A DNA stretch of 64,000 nt from Patella vulgata. Taxonomy: Eukaryota; Mollusca; Gastropoda; Patellidae. The stretch is from positions 33,884,593 to 33,948,592 of the forward strand of contig NC_065882.2 of assembly GCF_932274485.2 (NCBI RefSeq), read 5' to 3'. Below are positions 1-11,689 of the stretch, one piece after another. The first letter of the stretch is position 1. Every line of letters begins with the position of its first letter. The notes below the pieces were generated by a model. That model was given only the letters and a program-made list of their open reading frames with translations, was not told the origin of the DNA and did not search any database. Made by a program: the position numbers and the translations under genes.

Positions 1-863
1 CAAATCAGAAAATACTTGATTTTCAGCGTGTCATAGTTTGCTGCCTGGTCATAGTATCCGAATGAATTGGGTAACACACGACAGTCCAATCATCGTGCCA
101 CTCAACAATACATTAATTTGTTTAATCCGTTGAAATTGGACGGTGAAATCCCGTTTTTCCGAAAAGCACCCATTTTTGCGTTTTTTTCAAAATATCGATC
201 ATTATTTCGACTACTTCCGGTTTGTTGTTGAAATTGCTTTATCCAACGGTCTGACCATATGGCTTTATGCTGCAGGGGTTTCAGAAAGATCGATTGATGC
301 TTTCAAAAAAATATAAGGGTTGGAAAATGGGTAGAAAATTCGAAAAATAAAGGGCGATAACTCTGAATGAAACTTATATTACTGGAATCGGATGGACATC
401 AGGTATCCAAAAATGTAGGTCAAATTTGAACATTTTGAAAAATAACAAAAATTGTCACGTAAACAACGTATTTTCAAAATTCGAACGACAAAAGTCATAG
501 ATGAATGTTCGAAATTGAAAAATGTCTCGAAAACAACGTGTTTTCAAATTTCGAACGATAGAACCCATAGACGAATGTTCGAAATTGAATAATGTGAGAT
601 AGCCATTATCTCGGAAAAGATTCGGGGATTCCGAAATTGTCATTTGTTTGAAAATAGGTAAACAATTCCGGGAAAAAGTACAAAGTTCGGCCACTTCCGG
701 TATGCGCAGAAGTTTCAAAAATAGTTTATCCAGTAGCCACCACATGGTTTCCCGATAGAAAACTTGGTTCCAGAACATGGTTTCCCGATAGAAAACTTGG
801 TTCCAGATCGATATCTGTTTCCGATCATGGAGAAATAGGCTTCCGCGGAAAAAAAATAATAAT
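1..863 (+). repeat. Family A repeat, 3' portion (cut by window edge)
   Basis: Non-coding repeat matching the last third of the full family A copies at 2844-3812, 46080-46900 and 50700-51545. It carries ACTTCCGG motifs near 226 and 692, an internal direct repeat (GGTTTCCCGATAGAAAACTT occurs twice near 745-805), and ends in the family's GAGAAATAGGCT...CGCGG motif followed by an AAT-rich tract. The ORFs over it are short and not conserved between copies, so I do not call them coding. Confidence 0.7.
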
Positions 864-865
864 AA

Positions 866-3812
866 CTAGACCTGCAAGCAGCACAGAACCGGCTTTCAGG
901 AATCAGACAGGAAGTGTGTCATACAATAGCCCATTCATCGAGCTACCAAACGATACTTTAGATGCTTTGATCCGGTCACACCCGACGGTGAAATCACGAT
1001 TTTTGCAAGGGCACCGATTTTTACTGGGGGTTTTTTTTAAATATCGAATATTTTTTCGACTACTTCCGGTTTACGGATCATTGTCGGGATAGATTTAACA
1101 CGTTGTATGGGAACTTAACTTCCCGTACCAGAAGTTTCAGAAAGATCCATTGGACTGTTTTTAAAAGAAAGGAAAATTAAAAGATATTTAACGATATTTA
1201 GCAAATAATTGGTTGTCTTATGTGTTATCTCCCTTAAACCATTATAAGAAGATATAACGATTTTTCGACTTTTTTTTCAAAGATTGTGGCCCTTTTTGGA
1301 CCATTTATACTATATTGAGGCTTTTAAATTTGGATTCACACCCTGAGAAAGGAAATAAGAGACGTTTTCGGGATGAACGCATCTGAATAGCCCCCAAAAA
1401 TGAAAATACTAGATTTTCAGCGTCCCATTATATATTGCCTAACCAACGAATTTTTACCATTTAGATTGTCATACGATCGTCCATTGTTCGGGCTATCTAT
1501 TGACACTTTAAATGTTTTGATTCGGTGAAATCTGGCAAAGTAATCCCTTTTTTGAAAGATCACCATTTTTTGTACTTTTGATGGTTTTTTTTTCCAAAAT
1601 ATCGGATATTTTTTCGACTACTTCCGGTTTTTGGATCATTGTCGGGATAGTTTTAACAAGTTGTTTGTTTACCTAACCTTCTGTACAAGAAATTTCAGAA
1701 AAATCCAGTCAGCTGTTTTCCAAAGAAAGAAAAAAATAAGAGCATTTTCAGTAATTTAAGGATTTTTCAACTTTTTTCCAAGATTGAGTCTCTTTTTGGA
1801 CCACTTATATTATTTCAATGATTTTATTTTTGGACTGATCGTAGTTTTCCCTTTTTGGAGAAAATGGCGTCTCAAAATGCTCCAAAACGGAAAATACTAG
1901 ATTTTCGGCGTACCGTAATTTATTTTCTAGCCATCTAAATCGTATCATTCAGATGTCATATGATAGTCTATTAATGGGGCAATCCAGCGACACTTTAGTT
2001 CTTTTGGTCCGCTAATATCTGACGGCGAAATCAAGTTTTTCGCAAGAGCGCCATTTTTTAACATCTGATGGAGAAATCAAGTTTTTTGCATGAGCGCTAT
2101 TTTTTTTAACCTTTTTCTTCATTTTTTTAATACTTCCGGTATGGAGATTATTGTCGGGATAGTTTTAATAACCGGATTGGCTTATGAAATAGCCACAGGG
2201 CTATGTAATGATATATTACATTGTCTGATCAGATAGAATGGCCCTGGGAAATCCTATGTTCAATAGTGCCAAAAATGCAAAAATGTCAGTATATCGAAAA
2301 TTAAATTTAAATATTTCAATACATATTATACCAGAGGGACTCTCGATAGGGAAAATTTAAGAAAAATAGTGTTACAGTATTAGTTCTTTAATCAAGTTCA
2401 GATGACAAGTCTGGTTTAACATCTTATAATACTTTTATTCTTCTTCTAACATATTATATAGAAAACTTAAGACTCCGTAATTAGCTTGTGTTGAGGGAGC
2501 CATGTCCTAGCTTGGCATAAATGTGCCAACCCTCGGTCACTCTCCCTCGTTTCGTCTCGTGTCCTGGCCGGACCCTACTTGTCGATTCGTTTGTTATCTG
2601 GGCTTATAAACACTTCCAGACAAAGTAATCTTATTAGACATCTGGCTGATGTATCATGTATCATATCAGGTTTAACATTTGCTTATGATCAAAGAAAGTT
2701 TAAATAAGACATGCCAACAAGGTAAGGTTAACTAATCGTTACATAATCACATAGACCAAGATCTCCAGGGATGTCGATAGCGAACAGGTGTCAAGTTGGC
2801 AGGAAGCGTCTATAACATCAGATAATCTGTGATTATGTAACAGTAGTTTTCGAGATACAGGCGTCCAAAAACGCTCCAAATCAGAAAATACTTGATTTTC
2901 AGCATGTCATATTTTGCTGCCCTCTCATATGATTCGTGTGAAATTGGTATCATATGATAGTCAAATCCCCGGGCTACCCAACGATTCCTTAATTTCTTTA
3001 ATCCATTGATATCGGGTGGAGAAATCATGTTTTTCCCAAAAGCACCCATTTTTTGCGTTTTCTTCAAAATATCGGACATTTTTTCGACCACATCCGCTTT
3101 AAGGATCCTTGTCGAAATAGCTTTATCAGTTGGTTTTGGACTGTAACTCCATGTTCCAGAAGTTTCAGAAACGTCGATTCGGCCGTAAAACGAAACTCGG
3201 GCTCACAAAATGGGCAGAAAATTCGAAAAAATTCGAAAAATAAAGGGTGATAACTCTGAATGAAAGTTATATTACTGGAATCGGATTGCCATCAAGTGTC
3301 CAAAACTATAGGTCAAATTTGAAAATTTTGAAAAATTACAAAAATTGTGTCCTAAACAACGTAATTTCAAATTTCGAACGACAAAAGCCATAGATGAATG
3401 TTCGAAATTGAAAAATATGAGATAGCCATTGTCTCGGAAAAGATTCAGGCTTTCCAAACTATAGGTCAAATTTGAAAATTTTGAAAAATTACAAAAATTG
3501 TCTCCAAAACAACGTGTTTTCAATTTTCGAATGTTCGAAATTGAAAAATGTGAGATAGCCATTATCTCGGAAAAGATTCAGGGTTTCCGAAAATGTCATT
3601 TGTTTAAAAAATGGGTAAAGAATTGACGAAACAACGGCCGATTTTCATTTCCGGGGAAAAGTCCAAAGTTTTGTCACTTCCGGTATGCGCAGAAGTTTGA
3701 AAAATAGTTTATCCAGTAGCAACCACATGGTTTCCCGATAGAAAACTTGGTTCCAGATCAATATCTGTTTCCGATAATGGAGAAATAGGCTCCCGCGGGA
3801 AAAAAAAAATAA
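866..3812 (+). repeat. Family A repeat, near full length, with a nested solo LTR
   Basis: Starts at CTAGACCTGC, just after an AAT-rich tract, with the small palindrome CTGC-AA-GCAG and then GGCTTTCAG. The body has three or four degenerate modules, each with a 'TTCAGAAA..ATCCATT' phrase, an ACTTCCGG site and a 'GATTTTCAGCGT' phrase. It ends with GGCTCCCGCGG and (AAT)n at about 3812. About 470 bp in the middle is a separate insertion (2370-2842). No terminal hairpin remains here; the next family B copy begins 7 bp later. Confidence 0.65.
2370..2842. mobile_element. Probable solo LTR (fossil)
   Basis: A 473-bp block interrupts family A between GAAAAATAG and GTAGTTTTCGAG, which are contiguous in other copies (for example near 43930). 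Its ends are TGTTACA and TGTAACA, so it has the TG...CA form and short inverted termini of an LTR. It contains a TATA-like GCTTATAAAC near 2605. The flanking ATAG/GTAG could be a degenerate 4-bp target duplication. No internal region is attached, so this looks like a solo LTR of a Ty3/Gypsy- or BEL-like element. Family and age are unclear; a simple TIR element is the alternative. Confidence 0.5.
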
Positions 3813-3818
3813 TAATAA

Positions 3819-5706
3819 CTAGAACTGCGACGCAGTAATGACGAGTTTCACCGACACCCCGTTACCCTTGAACATATGTCACTTCCGGTACTAATGAAAC
3901 CATTAAACAGGTTTCCATATAAGCATTGCACACATCAAGTAACATGCACGCAGAATCAACCAAATCCAACAATATCAATGCATTGTATACATTTGTTACA
4001 TGTAAGTGATCCTGACAAAATTACATTACTTCCGGTGATAATGAACATGTTAAATTACTTTTATGAAATCAGAAGTGGCATAAGGCATCACATGGTGAAA
4101 ATTTTATGTAAATTGAATAATAATTGCCACTTTCATAGACCAAAAACCTTGAACAGTGACTTGTAGAAAATCGTCTATTTCTCTGCAACCGTACAAGTTA
4201 GAAACTATTTTTTGATATCTGTATGATCGTATGGGATCAATCTATTTGTTTATTGGAATGAAATATCATAATTTTAAAAACATTACAAATCAGACTCATT
4301 TGAATAAAATATCTGTTTTAAAGGCTAAAAATACAGCTTTTGCCAAAATGGCTTATTTCTGGTAATAATGAAAATCTTAAATTACTTGAATGAAATCGTG
4401 AATGGCATTAGGTATCACACGGTGAAAATTTTATGGCTGAATGGTTAGCGTGCGCGCGCTGTATCATAAAGTCTGTCATTGAGTCGACTGGCGTGGTTTC
4501 GAATCCCCGGTTGTAAGTGGCAAGGAGTCGGGTCGCCTGTCCAACCTCGTGGGTTTTCTCCGGGTCCTCCGGTTTCCTCCCACTGCTAAAGACCCCTACG
4601 CGCAAGCGAATTATGTAAATAAAATTAAACCAAATGTTAGTCCCGAAATGACCTAGTTTGTGTCGAGTGGACGTTAAACCCCATTTCTCTCTCTCTCTTT
4701 CCCTAACTAGCGTAAATAGTGACTCATGCAAAATTGCCCATTTCTCGGCAAATGCCCATATTACAAACTAATTTTCACATACATTCTCTTCGTATGGATT
4801 ATTGCTACAAGTTTATGAAAGTTGCGAAGAAATATTTTAAAACATGAAAAGCCTGAATGGGTTGTGAATAGCTCATTTTTCACCTTTTTTTCACCTATAA
4901 ATAGAAATGACCCGAAAACGAAATCGAAATTAAAGAAACTGAGCCCGATGTTTTCTGCGCCTATACAGGGCACACCCTTTCAGTCATACCAGATTTGAAA
5001 AAAAAATAATATTTGCTTTCAATAGGTGGTATCGAACTGTCAAAATTGTAGTATTTGCTAAATTTACGTTACTTCCGTTGCCGAAAGGCAACTTTACCGG
5101 TAACAAAAAAAATGAGATTTTGGACCACGGAGCATATGAACTTTGTTTTATACAAATCGAACAATAAATAATTAATCCAGGACTGAAAAACTAAATTAGC
5201 CAATGGGGGCTAAGGAAAAATACGGTGACAAAAAATGTTGCAATTTTTGGTCAAATCAGATGATACTTGAACCCTGTGTAAAATACCACATAAAAATATT
5301 CATTAATAAAAAAGATTTTCGTAAAAATTTAAATTTTCAAAATTTGGCGCCTAATATCTCCGAAGATTCGTCGAAAATAAAAAAAATCTAAAGAACCGTA
5401 GCTATGTGCCTTGTCTCTGTCTATGTCAAAATGTATCCAATGTTAAAATCCGACGATTATTGTTAATATTACGGCAATATTTCAAAAATCGACGATTTCG
5501 GACATTTCGCATTGTCGCAGAACGTTCGAAATAGCTTTAATCTCTAAGTCATACCCACTTTTCCAGTAAAACCGAAGACATCGAATCGATCAGACAAGTA
5601 GTTTCTGAGATACAATCAAATTGGAAAAAATAATAATAAGAAGAAGAAGAAGAATTTTAACAAAAACAATATTGTTTCACACAAGCTACGCAGTGTGAAA
5701 CCCTAA
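3819..5706 (+). repeat. Family B repeat, full length, with nested SINE
   Basis: Starts CTAGAACTGC with palindrome CTGC-GAC-GCAG, then a GTTTCACCG motif. The body holds about three 300-bp modules (ATTTCTCxGCAAC, 'GATTGGAAT..AATATCATAA', ACTTCCGGTGATAATGAAAA) and a different tail module. It ends at 5674-5706 with the hairpin GTTTCACAC/GTGTGAAAC followed by CTAA. A tRNA-derived SINE sits at 4434-4703. Excluding the SINE it is about 1.6 kb. Copies: 31112, 35202, 46936. Confidence 0.75.
4434..4703 (+). mobile_element. tRNA-derived SINE, family 2
   Basis: The head carries pol III promoter-like boxes: an A box (TGGCTGAATGGTTAGCGTG) and a B box (GGTTTCGAATCCC), resembling a Ser- or Leu-type tRNA. 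A unique body follows, then a tail with GGACGTTAAACCCCATTTC and (TC)n. It is inserted into a family B repeat. Other copies: 20108-20364 (minus) and 55222-55454 (internally deleted). Confidence 0.85.
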
Positions 5707-5755
5707 TAATTTTAGTAAAAACAATAGTCTTTCAGACGAAAGTCTGAAAGCCTAA
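5707..5755 (+). repeat. Family A terminal hairpin unit (single)
   Basis: A 9-bp arm CTTTCAGAC with loop GAAA and the exact complement GTCTGAAAG (5729-5750) sits directly between the 3' end of a family B copy and the start of a family A copy. The hairpin is followed by CCTAA and then CTAGACC, the family A start, giving a head-to-tail junction. Confidence 0.75.
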
Positions 5756-6175
5756 CTAGACCTGCATTGCAGTACTGAATCGGCTTTCAGGCAACAGACC
5801 CAAAGAAAGCATACGAAAGTCCATTCACTGGGCTATTGAACGATACTTTAGCTCTTTTGACCTGGTAATATCCATCGGAGAAATCTCGTTTTTGGCATAA
5901 ATCTTCAATTTTATGCATTTTTTCAAAATATCGGATATCTTATCGACTACGTCCGGTTTAGGTATCAATTTCGGAATAGTTTTAAAACGTGGCGTTGGCA
6001 TTTAACTTCCTGTACCAGAAGATTCAGAAACATGCATAGAGCAATTTTGAAGCAAAAGAAAAATAAAAGAGCATTTTCAGTAATTTAACGATTTTTCAAT
6101 TTTTTTCAAAGTTTGGGGCTCTTTTTGGACCATTTATATAATTTCAAGTCTTTTACATTTGGATGCACACCCTAG
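5756..6175 (+). repeat. Family A repeat, truncated
   Basis: Starts at CTAGACCTGC with palindrome CTGC-ATT-GCAG and then CGGCTTTCAG. It follows the family A consensus (CCATTCACTGGGC, TTTTGAC..GGTAATATC, CTTCCTGTACCAGAAG) until about 6175, then diverges into unrelated sequence. Confidence 0.65.
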
Positions 6176-6382
6176 ACCACAACTCGCTAACCTCTAGGTC
6201 CAATAGTCAATCACTAAATGCCACTCAAGGATTATATTCCTTATGCATATATATGGCAATCCTCGATGTGACTGTGATCTCGACCTTGAAACCACTGAAC
6301 ACTTTTTACTCTACTGTCTATACTACACACTTCAGCGAAATAATACCATTGATTTTTGCCAATGTATTTTAGAAATATTACT

Positions 6383-7813
6383 CCTAAATACCGGAAAACA
6401 CCCTAAATAGGTAACCCGGAGCCTGGTCCTCTGTGTGCGGTTTTGGACCAAGTGAGCGCCGATGAAGGAAGGTCAAGGTAAAAAAAAAAAGAAAGAAAAA
6501 TTCAGATTTTTTTTCTCCAAAATTTTGTTGATGCCTATTATGTTTTGAATGTTTTAAAAGACGCAATCAGTCTACCTCCATCATTGACCATATTTTATTT
6601 TGTATTTTAATTTTAGTTTTCAGTAAATTTCAGTAGATTTCGTGTTTCAGTATTTCAGTAGATTAAACACTGCCCTCGGAGGGCCCCATTATATGCCGGT
6701 TGCGCCGGTCTCCTGATTCTTGCCGGTAACGCTGGCATCAGGGAGGCACGACTAGGCCAACTCCTCCCTAGGTAACAAAAAATGGCATCATAAAACAGCA
6801 AGTATCATCAAAAGCGAGTTAATAAATCTCTGAATAGTTCGAGTTGAAGTTCCAGGTTTAACCGCTATGTGTTCTAATCACCAAACGAAATGGATGCCAC
6901 GCATTCTCGGATAGGCTGTAATCTGAAAAGTGTTTATCCTTTCCAAGAGCTATCCATCTCGTTGGAAGGGCTAAAAATCTACTTGTTTCTGAGCTTACTT
7001 TCATTCCAGGGTCAAATATAATCACTTGAACCATAATAATATTCAACATATTCCATCATATTCCGAGGGCCGCACACAGGATTTTTTTCTGGATTACTTT
7101 TCGAGCTTTTTTCCCCAACTTGTTGACCAGTTTTCATGGACCAGTTATCCATGAGAAAACTACATATTCTATCTTACTGCATTGACGGGAAGTGGTAAGC
7201 TGGACGTCTGTGAAAAGGGTTGATCGATACATTTTCAAGGAAGCAATTGTTGTTTTTGTTTGTGAAATTGGGGACTCTAGCCGATGAGGCTACTTCCCCC
7301 CCGAGAACCTCAGGCAACCAATTTGTTTTATGTACTACTATCGTAATAAAACATTACTATGTTAACCACTTTCTGGTGGCTGAAGGCTTACACCGAATGC
7401 GTATTCGGAAAAAAATGTCCCCGAGAAAATGTTCATTAACATACAAGCGAGCGATCGCCCAGGGTCAAAGAAAAATTTCTTTTCAGATTTTTTTTTAACA
7501 TTTTTCTTCTCCCAAATTTCTCTGAAAAAAAAAATTCAAATTTTTTTTCTTGTATTTATCTCTGTAAAATTATTTTCTACGGAATGTTTTTTTGTAAAAC
7601 CAATTTTTCGGAAAAATTCGAATTTTTTTTTTTTTGTGACAGAAATTTTGTTTCTGCAAAATCGGAATTTCTTTTTTGGGGGTGGGGGGGGCTATTTGTA
7701 AAACGAACATCGTAATGACCTTGACCTTCCTTCATCGGCGCTCACTTGGTCCAAAACCGCACACAGAGGACCAGGCTCCGGGTTACCTATTTAGGGTGTT
7801 TTCCGGTATTTAG
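6383..7813. mobile_element. 1.4-kb element with about 96-bp inverted arms
   Basis: The arm at 6383-6479 (CTAAATACCGGAAAACACCC ... GAAGGAAGGTCAAGGT) is an almost exact reverse complement of 7718-7813. The interior has no convincing ORF. It holds poly-A/poly-T-rich tracts near both arms and a GC-richer patch at 6665-6775 (GCCCTCGGAGGGC, itself a palindrome). The motif 'GTGTTTTCCGGTATTTAG' recurs two or three times just outside the right arm. Best read as a non-autonomous DNA transposon or two inverted copies of one repeat; no target duplication could be fixed. Confidence 0.55.
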
Positions 7814-8633
7814 GGTGTTTTCCGGTATTTAGTGTTTTTCCGGTGATCTAAATCAAAATTCTGCTCTGGACGTTTTTTTAGGCATTCCTTCAAGGATTCA
7901 GAAAATATAACTCCCGTGTCTATAACTAAATTATAGCAAAAAGCCTTAGGGACTTTTCACGTTTCAAGATGGTGGCACTTCCGGTTTGATTGACAAACTT
8001 CATATTTTGTGTACTAATCAGTAATTTCTTAACTAGTGCAGATTTGAAAGCTTATATATTTATCGTCACGTGACATGATTATATCAAGTATCTTAAAAGA
8101 AAAAAGAACAACAAAAAATAATTATCAAAATCGGTGAAAAACTTCCGAAGTTACAAGTCTAAACAGTGAGAAACATTGGACCCAGTCAAAAAATAATCTG
8201 AAAACAATAGGGAAATAACTGAGACTTGGATTGCTGTAATCGGAATGACTTCCCGTTCCAGAAGTTTCAGAAAAATGGATCAAGCCGTTTAAAAACGGGA
8301 GGGGTGAGAAAATGAAATGAAAATGGTGGGAAAGAACTAAAAAAAAGACAGGAAAATATCGGAAAAATAAATGAGATAACTTTGAACGGAACTAATATTT
8401 TTTGAATCAGATTGACCTCAGCTATTCGAATATTTAGGTTAAATTGTAAATTTTGAAAATTAAAAACATAAATTGTCCTGCATGGTTTTCTGATAATTAC
8501 ATAATGAGTTGTTACTCTTAATCATGTTTCGTTGCCTGGCAAACTTTCAAATTCAATGTGAATTTTCAAATTCAATAGGATGAACCCTATTGATTTTACC
8601 CATTTTCAGTCCTTGAATTGTGATGTATTTTAG
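7814..8633 (+). other. POLQ intron sequence with decayed repeat pieces
   Basis: Includes an ACTTCCGG site near 7978, family A-like phrases (CTTCCCGTTCCAGAAGTTTC) near 8240, and a family C 3' end (AATGAGTTGTTACTCTTAATC, GTTTCGTTGCCTGGCAA) near 8500-8545. I found no upstream POLQ exon here. Confidence 0.5.
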
Positions 8634-8672
8634 ACACAACCAGTGACAGTTTTGAATTGTGTTGTATTTTAG
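8611..8672 (+). promoter_or_regulatory. Tandemly duplicated 3' splice acceptor
   Basis: Two near-identical blocks (TTGAATTGTGATGTATTTTAG then TTGAATTGTGTTGTATTTTAG), each followed by ACACAACCAGTGA, stand 39 bp apart. AG dinucleotides fall at 8632-8633 and 8671-8672. The distance is a multiple of three and the interval has no stop in the exon's frame, so both acceptors would give in-frame mRNAs differing by 13 codons. Confidence 0.6.
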
Positions 8673-8801
8673 ACACAACCAGTGATGATTTGGTGAGATT
8701 AAGAACAAGTAGAATGTCAAGTATTAACACCCAATCCAAAGATAAGAAATGCAGAAATCAAGTAACTGTTAGTGTTAGACACGCATTTATACCATATAAA
8801 G
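8673..8801 (+). CDS. POLQ: DNA polymerase theta, exon upstream of motif A
   Basis: The 129-bp exon is flanked by ATTTTAG and GTAAGT. It opens with the last two bases of a split codon and ends with the first base of another. It encodes about 42 residues ending in QVTVSVRHAFIPYK(G). The SVRHAFIPYKG end matches the 'SMRHAFVPFPGG' segment that precedes polymerase motif A in vertebrate POLQ, recalled from memory. The upstream half (TTSDDLVRLRTSRMSS...) is Ser/Arg-rich and corresponds to a variable insert of the family. The phase fits the next exon exactly, restoring a Gly codon. POLQ performs microsatellite-mediated-free, microhomology-based end joining in the nucleus. POLN is less likely because it lacks the MRHAF-like segment. 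An upstream acceptor at 8634 would add 13 codons. Confidence 0.85.
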
Positions 8802-9489
8802 GTAAGTAATGGTAGAATCTGTCAAATACTGTCAAATACTGTCAAGTGGAAGGCTTAGATACTCATATAGAATTTTTATTACTGAAGAAGAAAACATACC
8901 TGCTATGGCGGTACATCCCATGTGACAATATCATGACATATTGGTACCGTGTATGGCATGCGATCATTGAAAAAAGTATTTAATGTCAATATACAATGTA
9001 AACTTTGTGCTATTAAGTAAATACATCATACACATCCTTCCTTTCTAAGATTTATAGTTTACACTCGGAAAATGAAAAACTTCGAAATTATGAATCTTAG
9101 CAAGAGTTAATCATTTTTTTATGAACTGAATATTGTTTTTATCAACCTAATAAATCACATCAAAATGTTTACTATCGTATCATTCATTCACTTACAATCT
9201 CTAAGAAATATAATTGATACTTTTCAATCAGTCTTTGAGTTTTATTCGCGATTCTCGAAGAACCTCTGACATTCAACCCAGTTAACTGCTATTCGTCTTA
9301 GAATTCTCACTTGAATATCATGGTAGTGTATCCGGTTCTTTAGATTTGGGTGTAGATGTTCCTAGATTATCGCTTATGCCTAAATCAGTTGTACTTGAAG
9401 TATCAACAGACATATCTATTATTGATGTTATCAGATCATGACCTGAATGTTTATTATTTGCCATTTGATCTGTAATAATGTGATCTCTC
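8802..9489. other. Intronic sequence with no recognised feature
   Basis: AT-rich, without a supported ORF. There is a short direct repeat (GTCAAATACT twice near 8820-8840). I see nothing else. Confidence 0.4.
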
Positions 9490-10030
9490 CATCAAACTGC
9501 TGGAGGTTGTTGTTGAATATTGCCATGAGGTTGCACTAGTATGAAATTATTATTCTCTCCCTCACTATTTTCAAAAATAACATTGTCTTCAAGACTAGTG
9601 TCGCGTTTCCGGATTTGATCGATGTGTCTCTTCCAAACACATTCATTATGTTCTGACCTCTCATCTGGTGTAAAGATCCCTATTACAACTAGCACATATT
9701 ACCTGGATGTGAAAAATGATATTTAGTTAAAATTTCTGAGATCAATTTCGAGGGCGACACAACCCATAATCGCTCGAAGTAACATTCTGCTCCACTGTTA
9801 AGTTGAATCTACGCTGGAAATAACGGTTTAATCTTTAATCGTCCACCACATCTGGCCATCCAGTTTTTGTAAACTGTAATACCCGTGATAAAACTGCATC
9901 TACTCGTGTAGCTTTTTCAATCTGTTTACTTGTTATAGCAAAACTGTCCAATATTTTGTCTTGAATAACGTAAAGTTCATTATATCCTTGGCATACAGAA
10001 TTCTTACACTGTGTAATGTCCTAGAGTTTC
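9490..10030 (-). mobile_element. Ty3/Gypsy pol fragments (fossil)
   Basis: The minus strand shows Gypsy-like pol pieces. One resembles the linker between RNase H and integrase (QIEKATRVD-, FTKTGWPDVV-like). The other, at 9492-9695, resembles the integrase tail (WKRHIDQIRK), followed by an acidic, Asn/Gln-rich end. The element is broken and old, with several interruptions and most of pol missing. No LTRs were identified. Confidence 0.6.
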
Positions 10031-10049
10031 TATACTATACAGTGTAATA

Positions 10050-10763
10050 TATACTCTTAAAAATAGTAGGAGATATTCAGAAACAATACAAAACTGCGGA
10101 AATTCACTGCTGTTTTTATTAGAGGTAACCAGTGTATGTTAGTAACAGGCCAAATGCCTACACATGAATATAAAAAGTTCATATGGGCGGCTTATCTGAC
10201 GGACCCATTTCACTCGCAAAGAGATACACCATCAAAAGTGAAAATGGACGTTTTTGATTTTTGTCTTACTAATGAGTAATTGCTCCACCAATCCTTAGAC
10301 ATTCAGCAATTCATCATGGCACGCTCCAAATCAACCGTCCAATCACGATTTGGAGCAATCTGACCCACTCCTCTTGAAGTGTCACGGACAATTCTTGCAG
10401 TGTTGTCGGTTGACGTTGACGAACATGTCTCCCGATCAAATTAAGCGTAACACACTAAGCAAAGATATGCTAAACAGTAAATCTAATGCAAGAACCGATA
10501 GGAAAGCAAACATGGATAGATAAACCAGCATGCGACAGTTTTCATCAACCCATCCTTGACGTGTTAAATTTGACAATGAACCCCTCCCACGTGTATGGCG
10601 CTATTGCGTGTCGCATGTGCAGCTCAGTGGTTCTGTTGGGGCGATAAGTTCTTCATCTGTGAACATACTCTCAAAGCATGTCAAATGTCCATGATTATTT
10701 ATCATATCGCAACCTGCATAGGTATTTGCATTTCAATATCCCCTACTTTTTTTGAAGAGTATA
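10050..10763 (-). mobile_element. Internally deleted Tc1-like element
   Basis: Its ends (TACTCTTAAAAATAGTAGG at left; CCCCTACTTTTTTTGAAGAG at right) are inverted and closely match the TIRs of the 28620-30127 Tc1 element. The interior near 10300-10440 resembles the 3' part of that transposase gene in the same orientation (the GTTGACGTTGACGAACATGTC region). At about 0.7 kb against 1.5 kb it has lost roughly half its length and the transposase frame. The TA target lies next to both ends. Confidence 0.7.
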
Positions 10764-10769
10764 TATACC

Positions 10770-11029
10770 AAAAGTAACCCATTTTTATACCTCATTAATA
10801 TGAATCATTAGTTTCACCAATTCGTTATATGTATAAGTACATGTTTGTTACTATAGCAGAGTTATAATAGCAGACGTGCCTTTGTCTTATTTTATATAGA
10901 AGCTATTACATGGTGTAAGAGTTTGGGATTAATTTTTAAGACTACCCAATTTTTATGATTGATATAACGTTTAGAGGATTTAAGAGAATATATTTTGTAA
11001 CATATTGGATATTCCTTCACCATCTCAGT
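10770..11029. other. AT-rich intronic sequence, nothing recognised
   Basis: No repeats or ORFs that I can support. Confidence 0.4.
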
Positions 11030-11470
11030 TTAAACCCAAAGGAACTGATAATACAGGAGAAACCTGGAAAGCATGGAAGCAAACATTTGAAGTGTATATA
11101 ATTGCACAAGATTAAGAAAACGCTTAGGGTAAGCGCAAGGTAAATCTTTTGTTACACTTATTAGGACCCGATGGCATAAAATTCTACAACACCTTTAAGT
11201 TTAAACCTGCTGGGCCAGCAAGACCAGGAGATGAGGCAGACCTGCGATTGAAGGACAACCAGCGGAAAGTAACGAGGATTTAGTATCAGTTTTTAGAACG
11301 TTTGATGCGCATTATGGACATAAAAAATACAGAAATATTTGAAGACAAACATTCTTAGTAAGGCACCAGAGAGAAGGCGAAAGTTTAATGGATTTCATTG
11401 CTGATTTATAGCAAAAGGATGCGAGTACGGCAAAATTGAAAACTCCTTACTCTGTGACAGGTCCCTTCTC
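11030..11470 (+). mobile_element. LTR-retrotransposon gag remnant (fossil)
   Basis: Peptide pieces fit the Ty3/Gypsy-type gag/capsid region: ETWKAWKQTFEVYIIAQ near the start, then a HLLGPDGIKFYNTF phrase, an RTFDAHYG-like phrase and a GESLMDFIAD-like phrase. Several frames are involved; it is heavily broken and old. No LTR, protease or RT is attached. It may derive from the same family as 9490-10030, but it lies in the opposite orientation. Confidence 0.55.
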
Positions 11471-11689
11471 GTGTATTAGTGTTTATTCAGTAAGCTAATT
11501 ACCTTGTTGCTTGTTGTTTTTGTTAAATATCCTTTACCTCTTACATTCTTTTTGTTACTGTTATTTCAATTCATGTAAATGGTTTCACTATGAATTTCAT
11601 ATATATTGAACTCAAGTTTACTAAATGCCATTGTGCTTGATAACGATAAGAGGATACTTGTGGAAACGTCATGCTTTCAGAATAAAAAC
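11471..11689. other. Intronic spacer, nothing recognised
   Basis: AT-rich sequence between the gag remnant and the family D array. Confidence 0.3.

Noticed and set aside
7220-7701. Overlapping ORFs of about 90 aa in the 1.4-kb inverted-arm element
   Set aside because: Phe/Lys-rich products of poly-A/poly-T tracts, with no domain or start context.
1-8600. An upstream POLQ exon carrying the TGR...NVP segment
   Set aside because: Searched by eye in the non-repeat gaps; no matching open segment with splice sites was found.
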